Assembly: GCA_039201605.1 (NCBI GenBank)
Contig: JBCCRO010000004.1
Location: forward strand, 186,001 to 250,000
Reading direction: 5' to 3'
DNA length: 64,000 nucleotides
Origin: CADEDH01 sp039201605
GTDB taxonomy: Bacteria; Actinomycetota; Acidimicrobiia; Acidimicrobiales; SZUA-35
This document shows, in pieces, positions 16,710 through 26,944 of the stretch (the stretch's first letter is position 1; every line of letters starts with the position of its first letter). The position numbers and the translations under genes were made by a program. The notes under the pieces were generated by a model, which saw only the letters and a list, made by a program, of their open reading frames with translations, ran no database searches and was not told the DNA's origin.

Positions 16710-17735
16710 GGCCGAGCAGAACTCGGCCGCTTCGGCCAGCGCGAGATCCGCCTCGGGCAGGTCTCGGTGATAGTGCCAGGCGTGCCACAGCTCGGGCCAC
16801 ACGTCGAGGGTCACCTCGACCCCGGCCGAGCGGGCCAGCCGGGCGAAACGGACCGCACCGTCGAAGCTGGAGTCGGCCGTGCCGACCTGCACCAGCGTGG
16901 GCGGGAGCCCACCCAGCTCCCCCCGCACCGGTGACACCCCGGGATCGGCCGGGTCGACGGCACCGCAGTAGGCGGCTCGGAGCCACTGCGCCGCCACGGA
17001 GTCGACGTCGGAGCGAGGATCACGAGCCCGGGCGGCGTCGGACTCGGGGCCGTGGTCGAGGTGCGGCGACAGGAGCACCAGCCCGTCGATCCCGAACGGT
17101 GGTCGCTGGTGGGCCGGGGGATCCCCGGCGGCCTCGGCCGCTCCCCGCACCCGCTGCAGCCGCTGGAGGGCGGCCACCACCAGCCCGGCCCCGGCGGAGT
17201 CGCCGGCCAACACCAGGGGCCTATCGGGCGGCGTCGTGGCGCTGACGGCCTCGACGACGGCCCGCACGTCCTCCACGGCGGCCGGATACGGCGCCTCGGG
17301 TGCCAACCGGTAGTCGATCGAGACGATCTCGCACCGGGCGGCGAGACGCTCGGTGATCGGCAGCGCCGTCGTGGGCGAACCGACGGCGTAGCCCCCGCCG
17401 TGGGCGTAGACCACCAGCGGCGTGCCCCCGGGCCCGCCGCCGCCACCGGCCGGAGCCTCCACGGCGGAGGCGGACCCGTGCGTCGCCAACGACGGCCCGG
17501 CCCGGAGCACGTCGACCCCGCCCACTCGATCCGGCCGATGACCGCAGGCCGCGGCCGACGGGTCACCCTCGAGCCACGCCCGATGCTCGGCGTGACGCCA
17601 GGCGGCCACGGCGACGTGGTCGTCGATCGGCGGCGGCCGCAGCGGGGCCGGGGACGGCCGAGCCAGGCGGGCTCGGGCCGCGGCCGAGAGCGACCAGCCT
17701 GCCTCCACCGCATCGGCTCGGTTGCCGTCGACCAT
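16698..17735 (-). CDS. HSL-type alpha/beta hydrolase (esterase/lipase)
   Basis: A 345-residue hydrolase of the hormone-sensitive-lipase (alpha/beta-hydrolase-3) family. The oxyanion-hole motif HGGG is at 112-115, the nucleophile elbow GDSAG at 178-182 (Ser180), and an Asp in the VGTADSSFD block plus the His in WHAWH complete the triad. It has a proline-rich N-terminal cap (about 20-40). Such enzymes cleave short- to medium-chain esters. ATG 17735 was chosen because GGAGCG lies just upstream and the protein sequence is family-like from there. It is divergent from an acyl-CoA dehydrogenase gene 75 bases away, which may point to a shared lipid-related role. Confidence 0.87.
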   Translation of the reverse strand: MVDGNRADAVEAGWSLSAAARARLARPSPAPLRPPPIDDHVAVAAWRHAEHRAWLEGDPSAAACGHRPDRVGGVDVLRAGPSLATHGSASAVEAPAGGGGGPGGTPLVVYAHGGGYAVGSPTTALPITERLAARCEIVSIDYRLAPEAPYPAAVEDVRAVVEAVSATTPPDRPLVLAGDSAGAGLVVAALQRLQRVRGAAEAAGDPPAHQRPPFGIDGLVLLSPHLDHGPESDAARARDPRSDVDSVAAQWLRAAYCGAVDPADPGVSPVRGELGGLPPTLVQVGTADSSFDGAVRFARLARSAGVEVTLDVWPELWHAWHYHRDLPEADLALAEAAEFCSAVRS

Positions 17736-17810
17736 CGCTCCATGATGGGCTGAGTGACCGTCACGGCCAACGCCACCCATGGCCCAGGTTCGACGCCGAC
17801 GAGGAGCGCG

Positions 17811-18974
17811 ATGCACATCGACGACAACCCCGACCACCAGGCCATCGTGGAGGCCGTCGACCGGGTCTGCGCCCGGTTCGACGACACCTACTGGTCGGAC
17901 TGCGACACCGACCACCGCTTTCCCTGGGAGTTCTACAACGCCATGGCCGAGGGCGGCTGGGTCGGCATCGCCATACCCGAGGCCTACGGCGGAGGCGGTC
18001 AAGGCATCACCGAGGCGGCACTGGTGCTCAACCGGGTGGCGGCCTCGGGGGCGGCGATGAACGGCTCCACCGCCATCCACCTGACGATGTTCGGCCTCAA
18101 CCCGGTGGTGAAGTTCGGTAGCGAGCAGCTCAAGGAGGCCTTCCTGCCCCGGGCCGCCGCCGGCGATCTCCACGTCGCCTTCGGCGTCACCGAGCCCGAC
18201 GCCGGCACCGACACCAGCCGCATCACCACCCGGGCCGTCGAGGACGGCCTCGGTGGGTGGATCGTGAACGGCCGCAAGATCTGGACCTCCAAGGCCCTGG
18301 AGTCGGAGGTGGTGCTGCTGCTGGTCCGCACCGACGGCGAACCCGGTGACGGCCTCGGCGGCCTCACCCTGTTCCTGGCCGACCTCGACCCCGAGCACGT
18401 CGACATCGCCCCCATCCCCAAGGTCGGTCGCAACGCCGTGGCCTCGTGCGAGGTGGCCTACGACGACCTACCGGTCGAGGGCTGGCGGATGGTCGGTGAC
18501 CGGGGTCGCGGCTTCCATCACATCCTCCACGGCCTCAACCCGGAGCGGATCCTGCTCGCCGCCATGGCCTGCGGCATCGGGGAGGTGGCCGTCAGGCGGG
18601 CCGTCGACTACGCCAACGAGCGATCGGTGTTCGACCGGCTCATCGGGTCGAACCAGGCGATCGCCCACCCTCTGGCCCAGGCCCACATGCAGCTCACGGG
18701 GGCCATGGCCGTCATGATGCGGGCCGCCGATCGCTACGACCGGGGCCTCGACTGCGGCGAGGAGGCCAACACCGCCAAGTACCTGGCGGCCGAGGCCGGC
18801 TACTTCGCCGCCGACCAGGCCCTCCAGACCCATGGCGGCCTGGGCTACGCCACCGAGTACCACGTCGAGCGCTACTGGCGGGAGGCTCGCCTCCAACGGC
18901 TGGCCCCGGTCAGCCAGGAGATGAGCTGCAACTACATCGCCCAACGGGTGCTGGGCCTACCTCGAAGCTACTGA
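17811..18974 (+). CDS. Acyl-CoA dehydrogenase
   Basis: A 387-residue flavoprotein of the acyl-CoA dehydrogenase family. The N-terminal helical domain is followed by the FAD-contacting FGVTEPDAGTDTS and IVNGRKIWTSKA blocks and a C-terminal helical domain ending RYWREARLQRLAPVSQEM. The usual C-terminal catalytic Glu position (EGTSE) is APVSQ here, but Glu245 in LNPERILLA sits where isovaleryl-CoA dehydrogenases keep their base, so it is probably active. Start at ATG 17811 because GAGGAG precedes it by 5 bases; in-frame codons reach back to 17754 but are not family-like. Substrate not predictable. Confidence 0.9.
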   Translation: MHIDDNPDHQAIVEAVDRVCARFDDTYWSDCDTDHRFPWEFYNAMAEGGWVGIAIPEAYGGGGQGITEAALVLNRVAASGAAMNGSTAIHLTMFGLNPVVKFGSEQLKEAFLPRAAAGDLHVAFGVTEPDAGTDTSRITTRAVEDGLGGWIVNGRKIWTSKALESEVVLLLVRTDGEPGDGLGGLTLFLADLDPEHVDIAPIPKVGRNAVASCEVAYDDLPVEGWRMVGDRGRGFHHILHGLNPERILLAAMACGIGEVAVRRAVDYANERSVFDRLIGSNQAIAHPLAQAHMQLTGAMAVMMRAADRYDRGLDCGEEANTAKYLAAEAGYFAADQALQTHGGLGYATEYHVERYWREARLQRLAPVSQEMSCNYIAQRVLGLPRSY

Positions 18975-18982
18975 GTGGCCGG

Positions 18983-19444
18983 CTACCGGGCGTCGCCCGA
19001 CGCACCGGCCAGGTGGCCGAGCAGGGCGTCCAGGGCCAGCTCATAGGAACGGGTCCCGAACCCGGCGACCACCCCGACCGCCACCGGAGTGATGACCGAG
19101 GTGTGGCGGAACGTCTCCCGGGCGTGGACGTTGGACAGGTGGGTCTCCACCACCGGCACGTCGATGCCGGCCACGGCATCGCGCAGGGCGTAGCTGTAGT
19201 GGGTGAGCGCCCCGGGGTTGAAGATCACGCCGTCGGCCCAGGTGCGGGACTCGTGCAGCAGATCGATCAGCACACCCTCGTGGTTGCTCTGCTCCGCCCG
19301 GAGCGACGCACCCCGCTCCGCCGCCGCCTTCTCCAACGAGGCGACCACGTCGGCCAGCGTTGTCGAGCCGTAGACGTCCGGCTCCCGCTCGCCGAGGAGG
19401 TTCAGGTTCGGCCCGTTGAGGAGTAGCAGCTGAAGGGTCACCAT
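18983..19444 (-). CDS. aroQ: Type II 3-dehydroquinate dehydratase
   Basis: A 153-residue protein matching type II DHQase, which converts 3-dehydroquinate to 3-dehydroshikimate in the shikimate pathway. The N-terminal NGPNLNLLGEREPDVYG contains the active-site Arg and Tyr on the mobile lid. NPGALTHYSYALRDA and VETHLSNVHARE provide the conserved Asn and His and the substrate-binding residues. Family members form dodecamers in the cytoplasm. ATG 19444 and the next codon GTG 19441 are both possible; TACGCT lies 4 and 7 nt upstream of them respectively, so a leaderless start at GTG is plausible. No other aro gene is nearby. Confidence 0.95.
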   Translation of the reverse strand: MVTLQLLLLNGPNLNLLGEREPDVYGSTTLADVVASLEKAAAERGASLRAEQSNHEGVLIDLLHESRTWADGVIFNPGALTHYSYALRDAVAGIDVPVVETHLSNVHARETFRHTSVITPVAVGVVAGFGTRSYELALDALLGHLAGASGDAR

Positions 19445-19448
19445 CCCG

Positions 19449-19454
19449 AGCGTA
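19449..19454 (-). promoter_or_regulatory. -10 box of aroQ
   Basis: TACGCT on the minus strand, 4 nt before ATG 19444 and 7 nt before the second codon GTG 19441. The 7-nt spacing would make GTG the leaderless start. Confidence 0.35.
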
Positions 19455-19522
19455 GTGACGCCCACCGGGACCGACCCGGATATAGGTCGGCAGATGCGCC
19501 CGGCGGCGGCCAGACTCGGCGG

Positions 19523-20764
19523 GTGCGAACAACGCTGGGCCGGCCGTTCTGGACACTGTGGTCGTCCTATGCGACGTCGAACCTCGGTGACGGCCTCAAC
19601 CTGGTCGCCTTCCCGCTCCTGGCCCTCGCTCTGACCGACGGGGCGACCGGGGTGGCCATCATCAGCGCTTTCCGGTACCTCCCGTTCCTGGTGATCGGCC
19701 TTCCCGCCGGGGTCATCCTCGACCGGTTCGGTCGACGTCGGGTGATCATCATCGCCCAGGCCGTCCGGGCGCTCGCCCTCCTCATACCCGTGATCGTGGT
19801 CGCCACCGGGTGGTCGCCGCTGGCCCTGTTGGCCCTCAGCGGGTTCGTGGTCGGCTCGAGCGAGGTGTTCACCGACGGCGGCATCCCGGCCCTGGTCCGC
19901 AACGTCGTGGCCGACGAACACCTCGAACTGGCCAACGCCCGGCTCGGGGCCACCGAGATGACGGCCAACGCCATCGTCGGTCCACCGATCGGAGCGGCCC
20001 TGTTCGTCGTCGACCCGACGGCGCCGTTCCTCGCCTCGCTGGCCCTCTACGGCGCCTCGGCCTCGCTCCTGGTGCCGCTCGGCCGCGTCATCGCCCGGGG
20101 CGCCCGCCACCACGACGACGGCGATGAGGAGGTCGACTTCTCACTCGCCGAGCTCACCGCCGGTCTGCGCTACGTGCTCGGTCACCCCGTCGTGCGGCCC
20201 CTGGCCTTCGCCGTGGCGCTCTTCTCCTTCGTGGGGACCGCCACCGAGACCGTGCTGGTGATCCTGGTCGTCGACGAATTGGAGCTGTCGTCGTTCGCCT
20301 TCGGCCTGGTGGCCACCGCTTCGGCCGTCACCGCCGTCGCCATGTCCTTCGTCGTCACCCGGGTCATCGGCCGCTGGGGGCACGCCGCCAGCATGCGCTT
20401 CGCCGTGGTCACCTATGCGCTGGCCTCGATCCTGTTCGGCGTGGCCCCCGGTTTCGGGCTGCTCATCGTCGCCTCCGCCGTCGAAGGGGTGTCGATGCCG
20501 GCCTGGAACGTCGTCAGCAGCACCGTGCGCCAGCGGCTGGTGCCCGACCGGGTGTTCGGGCGGATGATGACGGCCTACCTCTTCGTCGCCTGGAGCATGC
20601 AGCCGGTGGGGGCGCTGGTCGCCGGCCTGGTGGCCGACCGCTGGGGCGCCGACAGGGTGTTCTACGCCGCCGCGGTGATCGTCGGCTCGCTGTTGGTGGT
20701 GGCCCGCCCCCTGTTCCGGCGGATCACGGCGGCCATGGCCGACCCGACGACGGTGCCGGGCTGA
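19523..20764 (+). CDS. MFS transporter (EntS-like, 12 TM)
   Basis: A 413-residue major facilitator superfamily protein with twelve hydrophobic segments. The TM2-TM3 loop has the motif DRFGRRRVIII, and the protein shows the MFS_3/EntS-type N-terminus (FWTLWSSYATSNLGDGL). Proteins of this branch are usually drug or siderophore exporters, but the substrate cannot be read here. The central loop is basic and acidic (RGARHHDDGDEEVD). Start is GTG 19523; no good Shine-Dalgarno is visible and the hydrophobic pattern begins immediately. The gene is divergent from aroQ across 78 bases. Confidence 0.85.
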   Translation: MRTTLGRPFWTLWSSYATSNLGDGLNLVAFPLLALALTDGATGVAIISAFRYLPFLVIGLPAGVILDRFGRRRVIIIAQAVRALALLIPVIVVATGWSPLALLALSGFVVGSSEVFTDGGIPALVRNVVADEHLELANARLGATEMTANAIVGPPIGAALFVVDPTAPFLASLALYGASASLLVPLGRVIARGARHHDDGDEEVDFSLAELTAGLRYVLGHPVVRPLAFAVALFSFVGTATETVLVILVVDELELSSFAFGLVATASAVTAVAMSFVVTRVIGRWGHAASMRFAVVTYALASILFGVAPGFGLLIVASAVEGVSMPAWNVVSSTVRQRLVPDRVFGRMMTAYLFVAWSMQPVGALVAGLVADRWGADRVFYAAAVIVGSLLVVARPLFRRITAAMADPTTVPG

Positions 20765-20811
20765 TCACCCCGCCGGGGCTCGGTTCGTCCCCAAGCGGGT
20801 CGATGAGCGGC

Positions 20812-20817
20812 CATACT
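20812..20817 (+). promoter_or_regulatory. Candidate -10 box of small orphan gene
   Basis: CATACT followed by 6 nt and ATG 20824; no Shine-Dalgarno is present. Weaker match than the TAGGNT boxes. Confidence 0.3.
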
Positions 20818-20823
20818 CGTGCC

Positions 20824-21261
20824 ATGACGGAGAAGACGGAGAAGATCCCCCCGCGGTTCCGCAAGACCAAGACCGACAAGTGGGCGGTCATGGCTCCGGT
20901 CGAGGACCTGGAGAAGGCCCTGGCCGAGGGGGGCAAGATCGACGTGTTGAAGAAGTCGGGCGACTGGTCCAGCTTCCGGGTCGCCTCCCTGGGGCGGCCC
21001 TTCGACGTGGACGGCGTGTCGATGTGTTACGGCTACGGCCCCGACGACGAGGCCGAGGGAGGCGCCGACGGCGGCTCCGGCGGCTCCGGCGGCGAGGCGA
21101 CGTCAGGCCGCGGCGCCGGTGGCGACACCCGATCCCGAGGCGGCGCCCCCCGCCGCTCGGCGCCCGCCCGCGCCGCCACCGCTCCCCCGCCCAACGATCC
21201 CTCCGAGCCGCTCCCCGAGTATCAGGGCGGGGCCGAGGACGAGTGGGACGGCGGCTTCTAG
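20824..21261 (+). CDS. Small orphan protein with ordered basic N-terminus and Gly/Ser tail
   Basis: A 145-residue protein I do not recognise. Residues 1-75 look folded: a Lys/Glu-rich start (EKTEKIPPRFRKTKTDKW), a helix (VEDLEKALAEGGKIDVLKK) and a strand-rich end (WSSFRVASLGRPFDVDGVSM). Residues 80-145 are low-complexity Gly/Ser/Ala/Arg and then acidic, ending in EDEWDGGF. No signal peptide or membrane segment is seen. Codon use matches the surrounding genes. It stands alone between an MFS gene and a convergent GGDEF-EAL gene. The folded half may bind nucleic acid or a partner, but this is a guess from charge only. Confidence 0.65.
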   Translation: MTEKTEKIPPRFRKTKTDKWAVMAPVEDLEKALAEGGKIDVLKKSGDWSSFRVASLGRPFDVDGVSMCYGYGPDDEAEGGADGGSGGSGGEATSGRGAGGDTRSRGGAPRRSAPARAATAPPPNDPSEPLPEYQGGAEDEWDGGF

Positions 21262-21277
21262 CGCCCTGGCCGGAAGC

Positions 21278-21293
21278 GTTCGCCCGGGCGAAC
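21278..21293. terminator. 16-bp perfect palindrome between convergent genes
   Basis: GTTCGCCCGGGCGAAC can fold as a 6-bp stem with a CCGG loop. It lies 16 bases after the orphan gene and 44 bases before the GGDEF-EAL stop. A bidirectional terminator is likely; a protein-binding site is possible. Confidence 0.4.
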
Positions 21294-21337
21294 ACCGCAG
21301 GGGTTTGCGTCAGGGCACTGGCCGGGCGTGATCGGGC

Positions 21338-22966
21338 TCAGGCCCGGGGCGTTATCGAGTAGATCGGCTGGCGACGGTCGATGCCGCCGCCGGTCGGCCC
21401 CACGTCCGGCACCCGATCCGGCAGCACCAACCCGTCGGGCCACCGCACCGGGTTGAGGGCGCCGGTGGCGTCGCTCAGCTTGTCGGCGGCCAGGGGGCGC
21501 TCGAACAGGAAGCCCTGCATCAGATCGACGCCGAGGCCGTACAGGATCTGCAGCTGTTCGGTCCGCTCGACGCCCTCGGCCACCACCCGCAGATCGAGGG
21601 CCCGGGCCATAGCGATGATGGCCTCGACGATCGTCTGGTTGGCCCCGCCTTCGAGCATGTCGCGCACGAAGCTCTGGTCGATCTTGAGGATCGACACCAT
21701 GTCGAGCTGCTTGATGTAGCTGAGCGACGATCGACCGGTGCCGAAGTCGTCGATGGCGAGGTGGACGCCGAGCTCGCGCAGGGAGCGCAGCACCTTGAGG
21801 CCGTCGAGGTGCTCCATCACCACGTCCTCGGTGATCTCCAGCACCAGCTGATCCGGCGGGAGGCCCGACCAGGCGAGCACCTCTCTCACCATCATCGGCA
21901 GATCCACACCCGTGAGCTGCTGCTCGGAGATGTTGACCCCCATCCGCACCCCGGCCTCGGGCCCGGCCAGCTGGTTCCAGATCGCGGCCTGGGCGCAGGC
22001 CTCCCGGAGCACGAGCTCGCCGATCCGGGTCATCAGCCGGGACTCGTCGGCCACCGGCAGGAAGAGATCGGGCGGAATGAGCCCCCGGTTGGGATGCTCC
22101 CACCGGACCAGGGCCTCCAGGCTGTAGAGCTTGCCGGTGGCGGCGTCGATCACCGGCTGGTAGTGGACGATGATCTGGTTGTGTTCGAGCGCCTGCTTCA
22201 GCTCCCGCTCGATGTCCAGACGATCCATCAACAGCGAGCGCTGGGCGGCGTCGAACACGGCGTAGCCGGAGCGGTCGCGCTTGGCCTTGTACATCGCGGC
22301 GTCGGCGTCTCGCACCAGGTCGTCGGCCGTCCGCTCGTCGCCCGGTCCGGCGATGGCGACCCCGATCGAGGCCGAGACGTCCTGCTGACGGCCGCGAAGC
22401 GCCACCGGCTGACAGAGCCGCTTGCTGATCTGCACGGCCACCGCCTCCACCGATCGGGCCGTCATCAGGCTGCGGGCGATGACGATGAACTCGTCGCCGC
22501 CGAGCCGGGCCACCACGTCGGTGCCCCGGGTGGCGGCCCGAAGCCGGTCGGCCACCACCCGTAGAAGCTCGTCGCCCACGTCGTGGCCGAGCGAGTCGTT
22601 GATCGCCTTGAACCGGTCGAGGTCGAGGAACAGCACCCCGAACACCGTCTGCTCCCGCTCGGCCAGCTCGCGCGACTCGTCGAGGAGGCGGTAGAGCTCG
22701 TTGCGGTTGACCAGACCGGTGAGCGGGTCGAACTTCGCCCCTTCGGCCGCCTCGGTCAGGGTCCGGGAGATCTCCTGGTAGCCCATGCGCTGCAGCACCG
22801 AGGCCACCGTGGCGGCCACCGACGAGGTGAGGACCAAGGCCGTCGCCCGCTGTACGTCGGCCCCGGTCACCCCGAGCCCGGAATACGCCATGACGCCGAC
22901 GACGGCGCCGGCCAACAGGGCGGCCAGAAACACGAGGATCGGAGATCCGAGAACGCGATGCAGCAT
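21338..22966 (-). CDS. Membrane-bound diguanylate cyclase/phosphodiesterase (GGDEF-EAL)
   Basis: A 542-residue c-di-GMP signalling protein. Two N-terminal hydrophobic helices (about 9-31 and 41-59) anchor it with almost no extracytoplasmic loop. The GGDEF domain is intact (GGDEF at 156-160) and has an RxxD inhibitory site at 147-150. The EAL domain is also complete: EAL at 284-286, DDFGTG at 406-411, KIDQSF near 428 and EGVE at 464-467. Both activities therefore look possible, with product inhibition of the cyclase. No sensory domain is visible besides the membrane segment. ATG 22966 is chosen; a TTG at 22981 is in frame. Confidence 0.92.
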   Translation of the reverse strand: MLHRVLGSPILVFLAALLAGAVVGVMAYSGLGVTGADVQRATALVLTSSVAATVASVLQRMGYQEISRTLTEAAEGAKFDPLTGLVNRNELYRLLDESRELAEREQTVFGVLFLDLDRFKAINDSLGHDVGDELLRVVADRLRAATRGTDVVARLGGDEFIVIARSLMTARSVEAVAVQISKRLCQPVALRGRQQDVSASIGVAIAGPGDERTADDLVRDADAAMYKAKRDRSGYAVFDAAQRSLLMDRLDIERELKQALEHNQIIVHYQPVIDAATGKLYSLEALVRWEHPNRGLIPPDLFLPVADESRLMTRIGELVLREACAQAAIWNQLAGPEAGVRMGVNISEQQLTGVDLPMMVREVLAWSGLPPDQLVLEITEDVVMEHLDGLKVLRSLRELGVHLAIDDFGTGRSSLSYIKQLDMVSILKIDQSFVRDMLEGGANQTIVEAIIAMARALDLRVVAEGVERTEQLQILYGLGVDLMQGFLFERPLAADKLSDATGALNPVRWPDGLVLPDRVPDVGPTGGGIDRRQPIYSITPRA

Positions 22967-23035
22967 GACTACCCAGATCAACGGCCATGCGGGCCGATGC
23001 CTTGATAGTGAGCGATCGGGGACGGGTCGTTCGCC

Positions 23036-23731
23036 TCAGGAGGACGCCGCAGCGCCCGGAGGCACCCGACGCTCGACCGAGCCCCGCCGACCGGCTCGCT
23101 CGTCGATCAGCTCGAGCTGCTGACCTCGCTCCGCCCGGAGCCCCTCATGCCAATGGGCCCGGCACAGGAGCTCGTAGGTCACCTTGGGCGGTCGCCGGTC
23201 CGCTCCGACCGCGGTGTCGCCGACCACCTTCAACTCGCCGCTGTAGACCTGCACCCCGTCGACCAGTCGGGCGTTGTGGGTGGCCCGCTCGCCGCACCAG
23301 CAGCGGGACTCCACCTGCAGCTCCTGGCGCTCGTCGGCCAGCTCCAGCAGCCGCTTCGTGCCGGGGAACAGCTCGCCCTGGAAGCTGGTGAGGAGGCCGA
23401 AGGCGTAGACGTCGACGTCGAGCTCGTCGACCACCAGGCCGAGCTGGTCGATCTGGGCCGGCTCGTAGAACTGGGCCTCGTCGCAGATCATGGCGTCGAG
23501 CTCACCCCGGCGGTGGGCGTCGACGGCCAGCCGGTGCAGATCGAGCCGGTGATCGACGATCTCGGCCTCGGCCGCCACCCCGAGGCGGCTCGACACCCGG
23601 CCCACCTGCCGGTCGAGCTGAGTGGTCAGGATCACGGCAAGCCCGGTCGACGACAGATTGTGGTGGATCTGCAGCGCCTGGGTGCTCTTGCCCGAGCCCA
23701 TGGTCCCGAAGAAGAAACGAAGCTTCGCCAC
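23036..23731 (-). CDS. tdk: Thymidine kinase (type II)
   Basis: A 231-residue type II thymidine kinase, which phosphorylates deoxythymidine in the salvage pathway. The P-loop GTMGSGKST is at about 9-17, the Mg/catalytic motif DEAQF near 85-89, and the lasso region VYSGELKVVGD precedes a zinc site formed by CWC and CxxH (CRAHW). The last 25 residues (RAGRRGSVERRVPPG) extend beyond the usual length and look disordered. The start is GTG 23731, exactly 6 nt downstream of TAGTTT, so the mRNA is probably leaderless. It is divergent from icd. Confidence 0.93.
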   Translation of the reverse strand: MAKLRFFFGTMGSGKSTQALQIHHNLSSTGLAVILTTQLDRQVGRVSSRLGVAAEAEIVDHRLDLHRLAVDAHRRGELDAMICDEAQFYEPAQIDQLGLVVDELDVDVYAFGLLTSFQGELFPGTKRLLELADERQELQVESRCWCGERATHNARLVDGVQVYSGELKVVGDTAVGADRRPPKVTYELLCRAHWHEGLRAERGQQLELIDERAGRRGSVERRVPPGAAASS

Positions 23732-23737
23732 GACGTC

Positions 23738-23743
23738 AAACTA
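23738..23743 (-). promoter_or_regulatory. -10 box of a probable leaderless promoter (tdk)
   Basis: TAGTTT on the minus strand, 6 nt before GTG 23731. The surrounding bases (GTGTAGTTTGACG) are AT-richer than the flanks. Confidence 0.45.
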
Positions 23744-23947
23744 CACAGCCGTAACGGGGCCGCGCACGGACCCCCGGACGGGTCGAGATACCCGGGTGTC
23801 GGGCCCTCGACGCAGCCCCCGGATCCCCGATGGCCCACGATCGCCGGTGGGGCCGACGGTGGCTAGTCTTGCAGCGTCGTCCGTCCCCGACGGGCCCCTC
23901 GACGGGTCCGTGGCCGGGCGCCACCCCGCAACGCGACGGAAGAGCAC

Positions 23948-26182
<2,235 letters not shown>

Positions 26183-26184
26183 TC

Positions 26185-26859
26185 ATGACCGCGGCCGACG
26201 ACCTGCACCTCCATCTCACGATCGCGGGCTCGGGCCCGTCGGTCGTGTTCACCCACGGCTGGCTCAACACCGGTGACGTGTGGTCGGGCGTCGTCGACGC
26301 CCTCGACGGTTCGGCCACCACCCTGACCTGGGATCTCAGGGGTCACGGTTCCTCCGAGGCCGCCGAGCCCGGGCGGTACGAGCGGGTGGACGCCCTCGGC
26401 GATCTGGCCCGCATGGTGGAGGCCGTGGGCGGCCCGGCGGTGCTCGTCGGTCACTCCCTCGGCGGCTACCTGGCCCTGGCCTACGCCATCGAGCGCCCCG
26501 AGGACGTGGTGGGACTCGTGCTGGTGGCGGCCGGGCCCGGGTTCCGGTCGATGAAGAGCCTGGAGCAATGGAACGCCTCGGTGGAGACGACGGCGGCCGA
26601 CGCCGACATCCCCGAGGGCCAGCAGCGCATCTCGATGCACGTCGACTCGATGGTGATGGATCGCCTGGGCGAGATCACGGTGCCCGTGGTCAGCGTGTGC
26701 GGCGAACGGGACAAGCGCTTCATCGCCTCGATGGACATCTTCGACAAGCATCTCGACGTCAAGGAGCGGCTGATCGTGCCCGACGCCGGGCACATGGTCC
26801 ACGTGAAGCAACCGCAGGCGGTGGCCGGCGCCGTCACCACGCTGCTCGCCCACCTGTAG
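26185..26859 (+). CDS. Alpha/beta-fold hydrolase
   Basis: A 224-residue hydrolase, shorter than many family members because the cap domain is small. It has the oxyanion block FTHGWLNTGDVW, the DLRGHGSSE motif, the nucleophile elbow GHSLGG (about 92-97) and a C-terminal DAGHMVHVKQP with the catalytic His. An Asp in CGERDKRF completes the triad. It resembles 3-oxoadipate enol-lactonase or peroxidase-like hydrolases, but the reaction cannot be assigned. It starts 2 bases after the icd stop and should be cotranscribed. Why a hydrolase follows icd is not evident. Confidence 0.87.
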   Translation: MTAADDLHLHLTIAGSGPSVVFTHGWLNTGDVWSGVVDALDGSATTLTWDLRGHGSSEAAEPGRYERVDALGDLARMVEAVGGPAVLVGHSLGGYLALAYAIERPEDVVGLVLVAAGPGFRSMKSLEQWNASVETTAADADIPEGQQRISMHVDSMVMDRLGEITVPVVSVCGERDKRFIASMDIFDKHLDVKERLIVPDAGHMVHVKQPQAVAGAVTTLLAHL

Positions 26860-26944
26860 GCGTCGTCCGCCCCTGCTCGGCCCGGGCGTCGGAATGGTCC
26901 GTCCTCCGGAATGGGACGCCCATCGGCCGGGGTTTGACCAACCC

